Below, piece by piece: positions 9,488 to 22,641 of a stretch of 64,000 nt of DNA. The first letter of the stretch is position 1; every line of letters starts with the position of its first letter. The notes under the pieces were generated by a model. It worked only from the letters and a program-made list of their open reading frames with translations, was not told the DNA's origin and made no database searches. Location: NCBI GenBank assembly GCA_023055505.1, contig JALIRH010000002.1:57222733-57286732 (forward strand), in the 5' to 3' direction. Source of the DNA: Callipepla californica brunnescens. Its lineage: Eukaryota > Chordata > Aves > Galliformes > Odontophoridae. The translations under genes were made by a program, and so were the position numbers.

Positions 9488-12400
9488 GGACCATTTTGTC
9501 CTTATGCTTGAACTACTTGTTCGTTTTCCTCATGAGGTGGGAGCTTGAAGCCTGACTCAGACAACTTAAATCTTCTCATGTCTCCTCTGTATAACTGAGA
9601 GCCTCCCCTGAGCAGAGTGCTATAGGAGAGCCACCTCCTTCTTTGCTTGTGTGCTGTCCTCTGTGGTTTAGGCTAGAAAAACTTACTAATATTAGTAATC
9701 AGTTGTCATCTTTCAGCTCCTGCCCCTTGTAGTGCATTCTCCAGACTCTTCCTGTCTTTGAAGGGCCTGGGTGACAAGTTGAACAGCTTAACTTAATTGT
9801 CTTACCATACTATAATTAAGACAGAGTAACAATAAAATGGTGAGTACTTCAGAAAGGATACTTTTGCCTTAGCACATCTGTCTCTGATTTCAAAGTCTAA
9901 TTAGAAGTAATTAAAATTTTGAGGTAGAAATAATTTTTGTTCCAGAATTAATGGTAGTACAGAAATAATTGGAATTGTGCTTAGCTTTTTGTTGCGGCTT
10001 TAGCTAAAGAATATAGTTCCTTTGGAGGGGAAGGGCAAATCTTTTCAAAGTAATTATAATTTACGTTTTAAAAAATTTTATATTTTAGGGTTTTATTTTC
10101 TTCTTTTTTATGCTGTAAAACAAACAAAAAAGATTCTTTAAAATGTCTTAGGAAAATAAAATCTTTAGTAAGATTCTTTGATGCGTTCATTTTATTTGTG
10201 GTACCCAGTGCTTCTTTCAACGTGTATGCCTTAAGCTTTTGAGCAATTTATCTTGTCACAGGAATTCTTAAATGAACATAGACTGTGTCCTAACAAAAGA
10301 CACAATGTTCATGAGGTTTCCTTGAACTTCATTGTATGTTACAATTGTAATTTGCTTCTAGTACTAGGTAGAATTTTTCAAAAGTAGCATGTCTTGCCAT
10401 ACAGGGGAAAGCAAAGCAACCTATTAGTTGTTATTTATTTATTTTACATGTACTTCTGTCTTTTCATTAGATCTACTGTAGTTTCTCACATCAGCAGCTG
10501 GTAGCAAGTCTCTTGACTTTGGCTTCTCAGCTGATAACAGAGCATTTTTTGAATCCATGTAAGTGAGATATGGAGGAAAAAAAAAGTAATTTTAGAGGTC
10601 ATTTTGTGAGTAACATTGGCTGCCTAATGAACAACGCAATTCTCTAAACAGCAAAAACATACCTTTCAAGATTACTATAAAAGTACCTAGAAAATTTCTA
10701 TGCTGCTTTTTATTTATTTATTCAAGAAAAAAATGGAAAAAAGCAAGTGTTTTCCAGATGTTGGCAATATTCACTCCATTCTGTTATCCTTGTTTTATTG
10801 GTGTTACAAATCCTGGTGGATCAGTGTGCCTTCTTGCTATATTTCCTTCTTTCTGCAAAAACTCAATGAAAAGATTCTGTTTTTGCCCACTTGAACGACT
10901 GTCACTTCTGTTTCCCCCACGCTTTTCCATTGTGTGTGCTTTACTGAGAGATGCTGTTTCGTACACTGAAATAGTGCATCCATTCATGCATGCATGATTA
11001 CATTAGGGGAAAAAAAAAGTTCTGACTTCAGTCATATTTACCTGACTGACCTGACCGTAGTCCTGTTTGCCTACAAAGATCTCTTCTTTATTTTCTCCTG
11101 TGCTGCCCTGGTGCTCTGCCAGTGCTGTTCTGTGTTGTCAACTGCCATGCCTCTTTCCATTCCAGCACACCCTGTTTTCTAGGAAAGTGATTATTTTTTC
11201 ATGGATTTTAAATAAAATCACTAGTTGCTCTCGGGTACGTTTTGAAGATGGATGGCCTCTATATTTTGCAAGTTGCTTAAATCTCTTTGCAAATAATCCA
11301 ATGCCATTTAATAAAACATTAAAGGTATATTTCATGTTTCTTCCTATGTATCTTTTCAAGACTGTCATGTAAGCAGTGCGAGCTCTGATCTTAAGAGGCT
11401 CCAACTTTTCACAACCCAGCCTCTGTTACTGCTTTTGTTTTCCCTTAACAGGGTGATCGTGTACAGTGGTCAGAAATAAAACCTTACTGTCTGGAATCTC
11501 AGTGCTCCCCATCTTGGCATTATTCTTTCCTGCCAGTGCTTAGGTAAGGCTTAGTGACGCTGTTCCAGTGATAAAAAGCCACGGGCAAATGGTGCATGTC
11601 AAAACGCACCCATCTAGAGCAGCCTAATCCTCCGCATTGCATTTTCTAACTCTGATTAGAACTCTGAGTTTGTTTTCATTTCTGTCATCAGAATGGACAA
11701 GGGCAGTGCTCTTATTTTAAATCCCAGCGCTCCAGTGGGATGCAAAACCGATGTGACATCCCTTATGAACTGAAGCTCTCCATAGCACTACTTCAATTTT
11801 ACTGTCCTTTTTTTTTTTTTTGACCAACTCCTGCTTCTGAAGTGTGCAGAACTGGGTCTGTGCAGGTTTAGAGAGCTAAGCTGCTTAATGCTTCTGCTGA
11901 GCTGAAGTGTTACTTCCTGAAGTCCCCTGGGCTGATTGATGTACGCACTTCTGGAGCTTACTGTTAAGTAATAGTGTGCGTTTAATGGAATGTTGCCATA
12001 TGTGCTAAAGCAGATGAGGTCTTGTGTCTCACCGATTTAGGCCTTCAGCTAATTGCAAGTTTTCAGTAGTTTTCTTATGGCTAATTACTTGTGACAGCTT
12101 TGTGTTGGTGTTCCCCTCCAGCCTGACCCCAAGTTGCAGATCCTTGTCTAGATGCTGTTGAATTTTTTATCTTCTATCCCAAGACTATAAGATCTGTGGA
12201 TTTTTACCTTCAAACTCTCTGCATTTATGACAGACTTGGGTTGAACTGAGCCAGTGGATTTAGAAGAGCTTGTAAGAATATATATGTATACGTGTAAACC
12301 AGGAAAAAGCTTGGACCAGGGTAAAAACTTAAACTTGTTTACAAAAATGTAACTGCAACTCTGGCAAAATGCAAGCACTCACCTCACGTTTGCCCTCATG

Positions 12401-13227
12401 TAATTAATGCTCCGTCTCTTTTGTGATGGTGTTTATCAGAAGATAAATGGCTTGCACTGGACCAAGAGAACAAAATGGTTTACTAGATTGTTTATCTGAT
12501 TGCCATTGACCTCAATAGCATTATGAACTTCTAGCCCAAAATCTCAATTCTAGGAAGCAAACTGCTGTGTATGTTGCAGTTGATGAGAAAGTTTCCAAAT
12601 ACAAGGGTTTTGTTTTGGTTTCTTTCCCTCCCTTCCAGTCCCTAATGAAATATGGGCTGATGAATCTTTCTGCATCAACTCTAGGCAGAAATACATTTCA
12701 AAAGCCCCTAATCATCCCGGTCTGAGTCTGTGGTATCTGTTTTCAAATGCTGCGCACCATAGTGCTTATTCCCAGACAAATCTGAGTTGCAAAGTTAGAC
12801 TGCTGCTTTATCTCCTATCTGGTTCAAAGCTCCAAGGAAATGTAAACCAGCTGTGCCAGCAGTCTCTCCAAGGTATGCCATTCAGGAGCACCTGGGGAAC
12901 ACATCCTTGGGAAGGAGAGTGGCACGTTCTGCAGTGGGAAATCTTGAGTCTAGCATCTTAAATGGATGAAAAAAAAGATGTGTTTTTATCACTGAGCAAT
13001 GGTGTATTGAAGTCTTTAACTGGCTCTTCAGACGGGAAAGATCAAAATAGAAAGCTGTTAGTAGATTCTTCAAGGCTTTTTCCTTTGTTCTAGTTGACCA
13101 GCCCTTGTGCACATTGTACATTCTGTTCCATCTACAGTGCCATTGTGAGTTAGACTTAAAGGATTAGGATTATCTTGTCTTAAACTGAAAGAAAGTGTCC
13201 ATATCACCTAAAAAATTATTTAATAAC
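9488..13227. other. Intergenic, no gene recognised
   Basis: This is AT-rich intergenic sequence downstream of ELP2. I see short A and T runs (for example T14 near 11808) and small open frames without similarity to anything I know. I recognise no repeat element here, although old and diverged pieces could be present. Confidence 0.5.
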
Positions 13228-13327
13228 AACTCTTGTCACCGGTCTCCACTTGGACATGGAGCCGTTGACCACAACTCTGACTGTGCCCATTGAACCAGTT
13301 CCTTATCCTGCAAGTGGTCCACCTCAT
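13228..13327 (-). repeat. CR1 LINE fragment from the reverse transcriptase region
   Basis: On the - strand one frame reads VVNGSMSKWRPVTR and a neighbouring frame RIRNWFNGHSQ. These correspond to a conserved stretch of the CR1 ORF2 reverse transcriptase (RNWLxGxxQRVVVNGSMSxWRPVTSGVPQGS). The piece is only ~100 bp and frameshifted, so it is a dead internal fragment. Confidence 0.75.
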
Positions 13328-15344
13328 GGTGCCTCCAGGAGAGAATGAGGCCAACTCCCACTGCAGAGGGCTCTGGGCTCCCTGTGTAGGTCCCTGGTGC
13401 TCATGTGAGTATAGCTCCTGCTTTTACCCTGTGTGATGCACTCTCTCTGTATTTATGTTCAGTGGTATTTTCAAACTTTGCTAGCATCATCATTTTATTT
13501 TCTGCAGTAATTCATCTGTGCTGTAACGCAGTGATAAAACTGAAAATGATTTCTCGCTCTTTATGGAAGGAATTTAGAGTAGATCAGATGGCAAATCACT
13601 TAAGCATAATGACAGGGCCACCCAGTACCACAGTAGGGACACCAAGCAAGCATGCCCTGGATGTGAAGTGCCCTAAAAATCTGTTCCGTGTAATTGTTGC
13701 ATGCGTAATTCAGCCAACTTTCCTGCTGTGTTGCTGAGAGGAAAGGGGGTGCTGTGCCTAAAGTAACTGATATGTTACAGTAGCATAACCTATACATGGA
13801 TTCTAGCTGATCCTAGCTAGAGATGCAGTGAACAGTTTTCACTGCAGAGGAGCTATTTCCCTTTGAATGTGCAAACAAGGATTCTCATTTATTTATTTAT
13901 TTTTAAACTAAGCCTTTCTTCTTTACTCACCCATTCTTTTAAGAAGGTGTTCTGCCTTCTCAGTCACTTCTCCGTTCCTGCAGGCTCCTAAATCCCCATC
14001 CAATCCATCCTTCTTTGCTCTACATCCTCTTCTCTCTTCCTGTTGTTCATGTAAGATAATCCTATTCTTTTTAGTACGCAATCCTAAGGGACTGTATACA
14101 TAAGATGTATAACATCCTTTTAGTACTTTATCTTCTGCCTTCCGTATCTCTGTGTATGATTCCTCCTTCTCTGGGTTTTGGGTTTTGGTGTTTACCCAGG
14201 CTGTCCGCTCTCATTACCTCCTTTTTCTGTGACAGCAAATTGGTAGCAGCATATGTGTGAGCAGCATACCTTCCTGTCTTCCTAAAGCATACGCTTTCTA
14301 CCTGCCACTGGGGAGATTTTTTTTTTCCTCTACAAAAGCGAATTGACTGCAATCTCCAAGGGAAGCTCTCCGAGTACTTTTCAAGATAAAACAATTGTTA
14401 TGTTTGCCTTTCCATTTCATAATCTCACACAGTCTCTATCCTAGGAGTTTTCATATAAAGATGTATGTCTTTGAGAGAATATCAGTACTCCACAGAAACT
14501 CCTTTTAGAGCTTAGGGAGCCTCCTACCACTCAAACCCTTTGCTTTGTTGTGGCAGGCAGTCCTACATGGGCATCACATATCAGTTCTCCAGATGCTCAA
14601 AATCACTGGTGCTGAGAACATGGAGCTGTGTTGCAGGTTTCTCTCTGAAGACGGGACTGAGCAGGATCTTTGATAGAGCTGCCATGCAGGGAAGAGCCTG
14701 AGACTCCTCTGCATTGCTGTGTTGATCTTCAGGGTGACTCTCATTCAGATGGGGTGAAGGAGCTGAAGCTGTGATGTTATTGCTGAGAGTAGGAATCTGC
14801 CACGAGTATGCTGGTCAAACTTCTGCTTTCTTGTGTGCACACCACTGTCTCTGTGTCTCAGATGTGGCTGTGCCTCCAGTAACAGTCCGGATCGCTAAAC
14901 TCACTGGGCTTGTTCAAGATGGGAGCTCCCCTCTGCCTGCTAGATGTTGGCTCAGGCATACACTGTCTCTGTGGATATAGCTACACAGTAGAAGAGCACA
15001 TGAAATGTAATCTGGGAAGTGTGTAAGGCCAATAAGAAGGCGTAAGTGATATTTTTGGTTTGCTACTGCTATGAAAAGATCAGTTTCAACTGTTCCTACA
15101 CATCAAAAAGAGTTTGAGTATGTTTGATTGTATGAACAGTAGCTCATAACAGGAGTTGCGTCATACCTCAAAACAGAAATTACATCTGGGATGTGAAATT
15201 CTGCAAGTCTCATTAAGTACTCAAAAATGCATTTCCATAAATTAGTAGCACTGAAAATTGCTAGTGTGAAGTTTTTGTGAAAAGGAAAGAACAGAAGAGC
15301 TCCTGATGTCTATCCAAATGTCTGCTCCAAGCCAGAGTCAGCTG
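13328..15344. other. Intergenic, no gene recognised
   Basis: Intergenic sequence with a short TTTA-rich run near 13888 and C/T-rich stretches around 13920-14060. The open frames are short and show no family signature. Confidence 0.5.
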
Positions 15345-15665
15345 TGAGATCAGACCAGACTCCTCAGGTCTTCATCCAGTCAAATCTTGAGCGTCTCAAA
15401 AGATGGACACTGCACAGCTTCCCTGGACGATCTGTTTCAGTGCTGGCTGTCCTCATGCTGAAAACTGGTTCTTCTTACATCTGCTCTGAAACTCTCTTGG
15501 TTTCCTTCACGCTCATTGCCTCTCCCTGCAATGCACTGCTGTGAAGATCTGGGCTCCATTTTCCTTGTGGCTTCCTCAGAATTCTGCTAACAAGTGTTCC
15601 AATTCAGAAAACCTTTCTTATATTGGGGGTCCCAGAATTGGACACAGTGGTCTACAATTGATCTT
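15345..15665 (-). repeat. CR1 LINE, old 3' fragment
   Basis: On the + strand the text runs as an inverted CR1 3' end: a CTTCATCCAGTCAAATCTTG block, CACAGCTTCCCTGGACGATC, and at the right GGGGTCCCAGAATTGGACAC, all typical landmarks of the CR1 tail region. It is more diverged than the copy that follows at 15775. Confidence 0.7.
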
Positions 15666-15774
15666 GCTTAAAGAGACAGTTCTAGGTTCTGCTATACAAT
15701 TTCCACATCCAAGAGGCCAGTCCTATGAAGTCCAAGTCTACCTTAGAACCATTAAGGTTGTAAAAGAACTGTAA

Positions 15775-16125
15775 GATCATCAATTCCACCACCAACCCAT
15801 CCCCACCATGGCCACTAACCGTGTCTCTCAATGCCACGTCCATGTGGTTCTTGAACATCTTCAAGGATGGTGATCCCACTGCCTCCCTGAGCAGCCCGTT
15901 CCAATGCATCACCATTCTTTCTGAGAATAAATTGTTCTTAATATCCAATTGCTCCATTGGAGCATCTCAAGGCCGTTCCCTCTCCTATTGCTGTTACCTG
16001 GGAGAAGAGGTTGCTCCTGCTTTGCCACAACCTTCTTCAACCTCCTTTCAGGTCCTTGTGGAGAGAAGTAATATCTCCCCTGAGTCTTCTCCTCTCTAGG
16101 CTGAACAGACCCCTTTCCCTCAAGC
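15775..16125 (-). repeat. CR1 LINE, 3' end fragment
   Basis: This is an inverted CR1 3' region with the landmarks ACCATGGCCACTAACCGTG, CTTGAACATCTTCAAGGATG, AATATCCAATTGCTCCATTG and CTAGGCTGAACAGACCCC. It is truncated at its 5' end, as CR1 copies usually are. The 97-residue and similar frames across it are CR1 sequence and not genes. Confidence 0.9.
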
Positions 16126-17074
16126 TATGATTCTTCCTCCTTTAATAAGATGTACACTCTACACTGTGGCAGTGCTGCATCTGGAGACAGAAGTCCTCCC
16201 TCCAAACTATCTGAGTGTCCTTGTACCATGTTTTCTTCCTTCCAGGGGGCAGAAGAAAGAGCCAGTTGCAAGCCTAATTAAGGATCAATCTATAACCTGG
16301 GGTTTCTAGCCTGGCAGTTTATTTAGGCTCAGTCAGGAGCTGAAATGGCGTGCTGGTGGCGATGCCAAGAACCCCTCACAAGTTCTATATGAAAGGTAAA
16401 CTTATCCTCTGTCTCAGAAGAAAATAAATGGGTACTATGTAAAATGCTTAAATATGGTCATTTTGCTGAAAAAAAAAAAAAAAAAAGTTATATATTACTT
16501 TACTATGCCTCAGGCCACCAGGTGGCAATATAAGGAAAAGGATAAACACATCTCCAGAACGTGCTGCCGTGTGCACGAGAGAAATCAAAATAAATTTCAA
16601 ATATATTCAGAGGCAGGTATTTGGTCTCATCTGAGCTGTTTAAATGCAGTGTTCCACTGATAAGCGTTTCTCATCACAAAATGCTGATTCTGAAAGCAAT
16701 TTTTCTGGTTTTGTCCTGAAGATGGGAAAACATCCATACAACTTCAGAAAATGAAGTGCACCTCCTAATCAAAGTGTCATATCATCTCTTATGGGCATTC
16801 TTCCTCACTCCACCATCTCCTTTTGAAGAGGATATAAAAAAATTGTAATTTTCTTACTTTGATATGCTGAATTGTAAAAAGGAACTTAACTAACTTCCCT
16901 GCGTCTATTTTGCTGCCTCACTGCAGCATGTCTTGATTTTTTTGTAAGGTTGACTAACCATGCTGATGTCCTAGAAAGGGTGTCATCAGCTTGTGGAGTC
17001 CCATGCACCTCCTGAAGGCAGCTGTATGAATTCACATGGTGGAGATCTCTCAAACTCCAGTGTTTATGGTTCAG
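16126..17074. other. Intergenic with A18 run
   Basis: No gene recognised. An uninterrupted run of 18 A lies at 16469-16486. The rest is unique-looking AT-rich sequence. Confidence 0.5.
16469..16486 (+). repeat. A18 homopolymer
   Basis: Eighteen consecutive A. There is no adjacent element that I recognise, so it need not be the tail of a retrocopy. Confidence 0.95.
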
Positions 17075-17338
17075 GCATATGGCTCGGGGCTGGAGAAGGC
17101 TCTGGGAAGGCCTGTTAGCAGCCTTTTGGTATCTAGAGGGGGGCTATAAGAAAGAAGGGAACAGACTCTTTAGCAGGATCTACTGTGATAGGACAAGGGG
17201 AAATGGCTTAAAATGAAAAGAGGGGAGATTGTATTTGGTTGCAGCCTGATCTAGCTGTAAACATCCCTGTTCACTGCAGGGGAGCTGAAGTAGATGATCA
17301 TCGAAAGTCCCTTCCAACTCTAAGGATTTTATGATTTA
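17075..17338 (+). repeat. CR1 LINE, 3' end with internal deletion
   Basis: CR1 3' end in + orientation: CTCTGGGAAGGCCTGTTAGC, GGACAAGGGGAAATGGCTTA, then a jump to the distal part GATGATCATCGAAAGTCCC and CCTTCCAACTCTAAGGATTT. The central part of the usual 3' end (the GGTTGGACTAGATG side) is missing, so the copy is internally deleted. Confidence 0.85.
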
Positions 17339-17349
17339 ATGAAATAGTT

Positions 17350-17575
17350 TCAAACTAAGAGAGGAGAGATTTAGAATGGGTATAAAGAAGATTTTTACAG
17401 TAAGGGTGGTGAAGCACTGGCAGGGGTTGCCAGAGAGGTGGGGGATGCCCTGTTCCTGGAGTCATGCAAGGTCAGACTGGACAGGGCTCTGAGCAACCTG
17501 ATGGAGCCATAGGTGTTCCTGTTCATTGCAGAGGAGTTGTGCCAGGTGACCTTTAAAGTGCATCTTAAATGTTTC
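17350..17575 (+). repeat. CR1 LINE, second 3' end directly after the first
   Basis: A second CR1 3' end follows in the same orientation after only about a dozen bases: GAGGAGAGATTTAGAATGGG, GGTTGCCAGAGAGGTGGGGG, AAGGTCAGACTGGACAGGGC and a diverged end near 17560. The pair is either two insertions close together or one element rearranged; the repeated content favours two insertions. Confidence 0.85.
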
Positions 17576-17645
17576 AGTGATAACTTAAACCAGAGGAAGC
17601 ATCCATATGCTTGTTAGCTACTGATGGATTTCTTTCTCCTCTCGT

Positions 17646-17666
17646 GGAATTCCTCAGAGGAATTCC
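17646..17666. repeat. Perfect 21 bp palindrome
   Basis: GGAATTCCTC and GAGGAATTCC flank a single central A. Each arm contains GGAATTCC, itself a palindrome. It lies about 70 bp after a CR1 3' end. Confidence 0.93.
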
Positions 17667-17745
17667 CCAGCTTAAGTCTGTACCATGTGAAGAACCAGCT
17701 CCTGTTTTTTTGGACATTTAATGCCTGCGTGTGCTTTTATTAGGG

Positions 17746-17762
17746 AAAAAAAAAAAAAAAAA
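17746..17762 (+). repeat. A17 homopolymer
   Basis: Seventeen consecutive A following TTAGGG-like sequence; no element recognised beside it. Confidence 0.95.
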
Positions 17763-20700
17763 GATTAGCCATTTTCCACTGCCTTCATGTTGTTTGTGAT
17801 GTTACACCCCACCCAAGGATTTCTTTTCCAGGCTGAAAAGACTTACTGTAGCTGAGCCTCGCTTACGGTATCCGTGCAGTTCCTTTCATCACTCTTATTG
17901 CCTCTTCTCCAGCACTGTAATATTAATACCAATTCAAAAGTATCTATTACTCTTAGCCTTTTTATTTATTAATATTTGCCTGGAAGTGCCTACTAAACCA
18001 AACTGCTTATTTGATGTAATGACAAAAGCTTTTTTTGTTTGTTTGTTTTTGTTTTAAAACAGAACTTTATTTGAAGCAGTTAAGGCACACTGTGAGTGTA
18101 ACACGGTCACACTTGCAGAAAGTAGAATGGAATTACTGTACCTCCTGAGTTTGTGAGCAGTACTGTGACTTGTGTTTTTTCCATGTTAACCAGGAAGATA
18201 TTTTATAAGGCAAATGAAGTGTGAAACATTGCCTTGCTCCACCATGGCTCACTCACTATAACGTGTCTAAAAGAGGTCTTCTGAAAGCAAGTAAACGCTT
18301 GGGGGGCTGTGCTGCTGGTCTTGGAGAGCTGTTCTGCAGTGCTGGAGTGGCCTGGTCATCTATAAGACATCAAAATGTGGTCTGCTCACTGTTAAGGATT
18401 GAGACATGTAAAAATTGAGACTTGTCTCCATATGTCTCAACTGAAAGCCTGGCTTTGATTTTTGTCTGAGAGGGAACAGGTGTTGGGAAAACATGATTGA
18501 CTGACTGACGGTAAGAGCTGGAGGCTAAGGTGAATAGTCAAACCAACCGAGAAGGAAGTGCCCAATTTCAGTCCAAAGCTGTGGCAGAACCACAGCAAAT
18601 GGAATTTGATGGATTTTGGAGTTGGGCTATGAAGTTCCATGGTAGCACAACAAGGTCCTGCAAAGCAGGACGCGTGCTGTCATGCTGTGACAGGTACCTT
18701 GTGTTTCTGTGTAGGAATGGGAGAAAGGTGAACATATGCTTTTGAGGGAGCTCTTGTGTCCCCTTTCTGTTCCAACAGTGCCATATGTGATCTCTGAGTC
18801 ACTGGGATGAGGGAAGCACTTCCGTTGTAATATCCTGTTGCGTTCTGCACAAGGCTGCCCTTGAACAGGTAGAGATTTTCATGGATATACAAAACCTTGT
18901 CTGAAATGTTCTGGAACTTACTATGCTTGCTCTCCTTTTTGGGGCTGCAGAGAAAGGGTTGCTCCCCTGGGGAGGTGAGCCTGCCAAAGCTTCACTGGTC
19001 TGTTCTTCAGGATATGGGCTTGGATTCATTCTTCTGTGAGGTCTTTTCTTTGCAGACATCTCCCCATCCCACACTGCAGGTGCTCGCTCACAGTTCGGTG
19101 ATATTTGAAACTGGCCAGAGTTATGACTGTGACACCATCCCATACTCAAATCCAGAAGTTCTTTGGTGTGTTTTGTGGCCACGTGTCTGAAGTCAACCAC
19201 TTCGCCTTGGCTCCAGCCAAGTCACAGCCAGACATACTCTTCTGTTTTTCTGTCATCAGCTATTGGCTAATACAAACAATATTCTCTTCCCAAGTGTCAC
19301 AGATATGCAAGTCAATCTTTCATAGACTAATGGGCATATGAAACATTGCTAGCAGGCATTCACGACATGTGGAGACACGTTGATGCCTGAAGCTTGCAGG
19401 ATTTTGGCTGTGCTGTTCTCATTTCCAGGAGGATAGTCAGTACCGGGCTATTTTGGGAGAACCACTGTGGGCCTGGATCAATGTCTTGTGCTTCTTTCAA
19501 AGCATCAGGCAATGGCACTCCCCTGGGTGTGACAGGATCAGCTGGCCCCTGCATGGTGTCATGCTGTTGCCTAAAGCTCCCGGCCTGTCTAGCTGCTATA
19601 ACGCTGCAAAAACACTGAACTAATGTCATGTTGTGACATCTCTGAGAGGTGGAAGTCTTTCAGGACACAAACAGAATAATGTGTCGTTCTTAGTGAAACC
19701 TTCTGGGGAATCGTTTTGTGAAAGGATGAGCAAAGCTGCAGCAAAGTCATTGGATTCTTTGGTCTTTTCAAACTACAGTGTTACTGTAAATAGTATTTTA
19801 TAATGAGATGAAGGCCAGTCAAACTGGAAAACATGGAACTGGCAGATTTAGCAATTGTTTGGGATTGCTATGAGGAAAAGAGAGCCCTGACGATATGGTC
19901 TCTGCTTTAATCCACCTGTGTGTCCTGCTGTTGGGGAGATTGGGTTTGTTCCATGGACTTCTATTTTAAATAGATGAGCTGACTTAAGGTACCCATTTGA
20001 AGGGCCTTCACTGGCATTTCTGACAATACGTGCAATTATTCTAACACCAGCATGACTGGTTTGGTTGCCAAATGCTAATCTAACTTATATCTATATTAGC
20101 CCAAAAATAGATTTAGCTAACGACAGTCAACTCTAACACCTCTTCGTGTTTGCCTATTATTGTCCTGAACCAGATTAATTTTCTATTTTCTTTCCTTAAA
20201 AATGCAGAGGGGGAAGCAGAGACCATTTTAGTGATCAATACTGGACTGTTGAGAATAGCCAGAATTTGATCTGCTATCAGAAAAACAGAACTGCATTCCT
20301 GTTTTTCAGCCGTGACTTAATACATATATTAATCATTGTGCCCCCCAAGACTTTTCATGCATTCTGCATCACGTTAGAAACATTAAAATATTAACAAACT
20401 TTGATCCCAGTGCAGCTGAATGCTCACTCAGCTCTGTTTTTAAGCTAGAATGCACTCAGTCTTCTGAGTTCGTAGTAAACTCCAGAAACAAGCCTGAAAG
20501 CAGAGCACCACCATTCAGCAGCATCTAAACTGCTTGTTCAATTATTTAAAAGCTGCTCTGAGAGCATCTTTGGCAATGTGTTACAGATAGCTGTTGGTAG
20601 TACATTTTGTTGGGGTTTTGTTTTCCCCACAAAAAGTGGCATCTCCCTGGCCCTCACCATTTCTTGTGAATGAGCTCATTATAGTTTCTGTGCAGCAATA

Positions 20701-22580
20701 CCATTGCCTCATTCTCTTCAGTATCTTAGGGCTGCCAAAGCCCTACCTGCATATATGCCACGAGGATGCCACCTTAAATATTTTAAATGCATCACAAGAT
20801 AGCTCGTAGTTTTCACAGACAAAAAATGCTGAGCTTGACTTTTCGGAAATTAAGGAGGAGAGATGGATGTAGGAATACACCTTCTTCTGCCCCTGAATAT
20901 TTCATCAGCAGCATTAGGCAATGCCAGCTAACAAAGCCTTCCTCTTTCTCCCTCGCCGCCCCTCTTCCAGGGGCCTTGGAGGTGGCTGCAGCAAAGCACC
21001 TGTGTGAAGAAGACAAACGGGATGCTGCCAGCCCTGTGTTTTGCACCAGGTCTTGAGGTGCTCCTTTGCTGAGGCTGCACAGGGCCAGAGCAAAATGCCT
21101 GTTGGCAATAGCAGCCAGCCTGGCTTACCCAGCAACTGACATACTAGGAAGCAAAGGAAGGTGTGGACACCTCTGTTCCTTTTTTGTTTTTGTTTTTTTT
21201 CATCTCCCCACTTGAGGCTGGTTTGGCTGTGTCTAAGGAAGTTTGGAGTATTTTTGAAACTTCCATCATTTTGGAAACGTGTCCTGAAAATTTTCCACTA
21301 GATATGGCCACGTGAAATCACACATCAGAAAGAGCTCCAGTGCTGCAAAGTGACACGCTCATCATCTTTACATTTCTCTCTCTGAATATCTTCCAGCATT
21401 CCTCCTTTCCATTGCAACAACACCCTCGCTCAGCCTTAATTGTTGCTGCTTGTTGATCTCTGCACAGCACATATTTCTCAGGCAGCTTTACCAGTGGAAG
21501 CTGAAATATCCGTTAAGGGTGGCAGAGGAGGGGCTGAGGAATAAGGGCACATCTGTGATATGCACTTAGAAAGAAAATGCTGGCACTTAGGGGTCCCCAA
21601 ATGACCAGGAGCTCTGGGCTTGTGCTCCTTACTTTGCAGCAGCAATTCTCGTTCTCCAGCATGAATTTTCGGACTGTCAAGCAAACAGTAAGAAGCCCTT
21701 CTCACTATGGGCTGGCTGTGAATTGCATGACAATGAAACTGTAATTAAAACATGCAATTCTGTGCCTTTTGTTGTTGCTGGCAGTCAGGTTGCTAACAAG
21801 TGACTTTAGTGACCCCTAGTGCCAGCGGGGCTGTGAGATAATTAGCAAGGGGAGGGGATGTGGTGGGGAACAACATGCACGACACCTCCGGTCGGCTGAG
21901 CTGGTTGCTGACCATAGATTCCCTGTACTGGTTTTCTTTTCCATCAGTAAATTTCAGCATGTCACTCAGTATCTGTTCCTCAGTTTCCCTCAGACAACAT
22001 ACCTGCTCCTGCATCCAATTTGTACCTCAACAGGGAGACTAATTGATTGCAGTTTACGCATTTATTTTCTAAAGGTGGCTACAAAGTGCTTTATTTAAAA
22101 ACTATGACTTCCGTACTGATGATCTTTTACAATAAGACTTGCTTTTAATTGCAAAGCATACCTCCTATCACAGATTGATGAACAAGCAAGCTAAAACAGC
22201 CCGAACAAACCAAGCAACATTAATTAGAATGTGAAACAGACCACAGCAATTAGGCTGAAGAAAAAGCACCTGAAATGATAAAATTCCTTCCTCACAGGTT
22301 AAGCAATTGGTCTCCATTGAACTCCCAGCTGTGGGAAGAAGAGTTTTTCCAGCTTGGTTTGGCTTTATTAGTAACGACAATCTAAGAGTGATCATAAAAA
22401 CATATGCAACAGCGTCATGTTCCTGTCATAGGCTGATTAATGCTAATGGCAGCAGATTAACAAAAACAAGGGGAGCGCAGTTCACCTGGCAGCATGGCTT
22501 GCTATAGGCACGGTGTCATTTGCTGATGGGTGGCTTGAAGCATAGATAACTCCAGAAGCAGCCAGGTGCACATGCCGAAC

Positions 22581-22641
22581 GTACGTGCACTGCGTCACAT
22601 ACTGAAATGCAGAACCAAACTGGTTGGAAAAAAGCAAAAAA
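22581..22641. repeat. First copy of a ~60 bp duplicated flank
   Basis: The stretch ending GAAATGCAGAACCAAACTGG plus TTGGAAAAAAGC abuts the 3' end of the CR1 at 22641. A closely similar stretch abuts the CR1 at 23763. It is not part of the CR1 consensus as I know it. Confidence 0.7.

Larger units (their letters stand above)
17576..22580. other. Intergenic, no gene recognised
   Basis: About 5 kb without a gene or an element I can name. It contains an A17 run (17746-17762), a TTTG-rich run (about 18030-18057), a 21 bp palindrome (17646-17666) and several open frames of 60-133 codons around 18.4-19.8 kb on both strands. None has a start context, codon pattern or motif that I recognise. Stretches near 21.72-22.5 kb are rich in homeodomain-like TAATTA cores and repeat-free, and might be regulatory. 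Confidence 0.45.

Noticed and set aside
18799..19771. Overlapping open frames on both strands (up to 133 codons) that suggested a retrocopy
   Set aside because: No peptide resembles a family I know, there is no poly(A) tail or target duplication, and frames on both strands are equally open.
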